From Alphaproteobacteria bacterium (GTDB taxonomy: Bacteria; Pseudomonadota; Alphaproteobacteria; Rhizobiales; GCA-2746425), in NCBI GenBank assembly GCA_024743215.1, contig JANSWZ010000003.1, positions 186,001-250,000 on the forward strand: a DNA stretch of 64,000 nt, written 5' to 3'. This document shows, in pieces, positions 62,908 through 64,000 of the stretch; the first letter of the stretch is position 1; every line of letters starts with the position of its first letter. A program made the position numbers and the translations under genes. The notes under the pieces were generated by a model. The model was not told where the DNA came from and did no database searches. It saw nothing but the letters and a program-made list of their open reading frames with translations.

Positions 62908-64000
62908 ATGTTCAAAAACCGCGCCATTGTCTTCATTCTCATAACGCTGATGATCGATGCCATCGGCATCGGTATCGTATTCCCCATCATGCCGGACCTG
63001 ATGGATCGTGTGGGTGCTGATGACACCGGACAGGGCGCGCTCTGGGGTGGGCTGCTGATGGCGGCCTATTCGGGCGCATTGTTTCTGTGTGGACCAATTG
63101 TCGGGAGTATTTCGGACGCGGTCGGCCGCAGGCCGATCTTGATTGCAGCGCTTGTCATGTTGGCATTGGACTATGTGATCATGGCGTTGGCGGATAGTTT
63201 TTGGCTCCTCCTCCTCGGGCGTACCCTCGCAGGCCTTGCGGGCGCAACTTACATCACCGCCACGGCCTATATTGCTGACATTTCCGAGCCGGAGAAGAAG
63301 GCTGCAAATTTTGGACTGATCGGCGCGGCATTCGGGATTGGATTTGTTCTTGGTCCTGCTGTTGGCGGGCTTGCTGCTGAAATCAGTATTGCGGCGCCTT
63401 TCTGGATCGCAGCGGCCTTGTCGGCCGGCAACGCATTATTCGGGTATTGGGTATTGCCCGAGAGCTTGACCCCTGACAAACGGCGTGCGTTCGGCAAGCG
63501 GGATATCAACCCGTTCAAATCCATATTCGATGCATTCCGAATGCCGGGGCTTGCTGTTCCGCTTCTATGCATTTTCATCTTCGAGTTCGCCAATATGGTC
63601 TACCCGACGCTTTGGGCTTTCTGGACCCGCGAAGTGTTCGACTGGCCGACGCTTTATATCGGGCTTTCGCTTGCCGCCTACGGCGTGCTGCTGGCGCTGG
63701 TTCAAGGGGGACTGATGCCGGTTTTCATCAGATGGATCGGGGATTTCCGCACCCTGCTGCTGGGCATGATTTCGGCATTGATCGGGATGGTCGGTTTTGG
63801 GTTTACCGGAACGGTAACGGCTCTGGTCGTCTTTCTTCTGCTTGCCGCTTTGTCTGACCTCGTGCCAGCGCTTATGACGGCCATGGCGTCGAACCAGGCG
63901 GATGAAGATCGTCAGGGCGTCGTGCAGGGTGTTATTGCCTCGCTGTCATCCGTCGCTGCGATCCTTTCGCCCCTGGCAATGACTGCACTGTTTCAAGCTT
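62908..64000 (+). CDS. MFS transporter, TetA-like (partial, cut by window edge)
   Basis: At least 364 codons, running off the right edge. About ten membrane helices are visible. DAIGIGIVFPIMPDL in helix 1, GSISDAVGRRPIL in the helix 2-3 loop (the GxxSDxxGRRP motif), and RTLAGLAGATYITATAYIAD are typical of TetA/Bcr-type drug:H+ antiporters. Homologues in environmental alphaproteobacteria usually are not true tetracycline pumps, so drug specificity should not be assumed. The ATG at 62908 is chosen; it lies 19 bp after the ChaC-like fragment. Confidence 0.9.
   Translation, partial: MFKNRAIVFILITLMIDAIGIGIVFPIMPDLMDRVGADDTGQGALWGGLLMAAYSGALFLCGPIVGSISDAVGRRPILIAALVMLALDYVIMALADSFWLLLLGRTLAGLAGATYITATAYIADISEPEKKAANFGLIGAAFGIGFVLGPAVGGLAAEISIAAPFWIAAALSAGNALFGYWVLPESLTPDKRRAFGKRDINPFKSIFDAFRMPGLAVPLLCIFIFEFANMVYPTLWAFWTREVFDWPTLYIGLSLAAYGVLLALVQGGLMPVFIRWIGDFRTLLLGMISALIGMVGFGFTGTVTALVVFLLLAALSDLVPALMTAMASNQADEDRQGVVQGVIASLSSVAAILSPLAMTALFQA

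Noticed and set aside
1-64000. tRNA, rRNA, CRISPR arrays, insertion sequences, prophage or integrase genes
   Set aside because: Gaps were read for cloverleaf-like ends, regularly spaced repeats and transposase motifs; none was convincing.
62908-64000. Calling the MFS gene a tetracycline resistance gene
   Set aside because: Motifs fit the broad TetA/Bcr-like drug:H+ antiporter group, but specificity cannot be inferred and no TetR gene lies next to it.

Overview
The window looks like a chromosomal segment of an alphaproteobacterium, most likely a marine Hyphomicrobiales (Rhizobiales) member. The evidence is gene order and family content: a DUF2125 gene convergent with tyrC-hisC, metX-metW, two DUF465 genes followed by purE-purK and rpsU, pgsA-moaD-moaE near SDR-uvrC, a gloB-methyltransferase pair, and trmL beside hemF. 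No rRNA, tRNA, CRISPR array, insertion sequence or prophage gene was recognised. Genes are dense and most stretches are ordinary core genome. The species cannot be named from this sequence.

Layout. 1-6820: a ChaC-type gene cut by the left edge, DUF2125, tyrosine/histidine/methionine biosynthesis, and two secreted proteins of unknown role. 6888-14700: a LuxR-type regulator beside a 22-bp perfect palindrome, then a ribose-type sugar uptake and catabolism operon (isomerase, binding protein, ATPase, permease, RpiR regulator, ribokinase-like kinase). 14700-18160: a TetR-like remnant, a zinc-ribbon metallopeptidase, glutaminase and a cold-shock protein. 18359-23407: a NitT/TauT-type ABC importer whose two permeases are fused, a 5-formyltetrahydrofolate cyclo-ligase-like enzyme and a divergent RpiR regulator. 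23464-36814: App1-like phosphatase, methyltransferase, gloB, DUF465 pair, purEK, rpsU, TPR lipoprotein, moaED, pgsA, MATE transporter, uvrC, SDR and a CaCA antiporter. 37175-38716: two tandem outer-membrane beta-barrel paralogues, each closed by its own terminator. 38854-40673: an M19 dipeptidase overlapping a ChaC gamma-glutamylcyclotransferase, which together would take glutathione to 5-oxoproline, cysteine and glycine.

42172-46825 is the most unusual part. A MarR regulator is divergent from a tightly packed, visibly AT-richer operon: an exported EF-hand protein, a NOX/ferric-reductase-like flavocytochrome with a bis-heme histidine pattern, and six proteins, mostly small and membrane-embedded, at least one of them DUF1772-like. 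I think this is the best candidate for an undescribed system: a possible transmembrane redox module.

46955-57456 holds a GST, several membrane or secreted hypotheticals, RNase T2, rlmJ, an acetolactate-synthase-like ThDP enzyme, an ArsR-SRPBCC pair with a clear operator over its promoter, an ABC exporter, trmL and hemF. 57479-62584 is a tripartite tricarboxylate transporter (tctC-tctA-tctB) in the same run as a formylglycine-type sulfatase and a GntR regulator, suggesting uptake and hydrolysis of a sulfate or phosphonate ester. The window ends in a TetA-like MFS gene, just upstream of which lies a short ORF that starts exactly like a ChaC protein.
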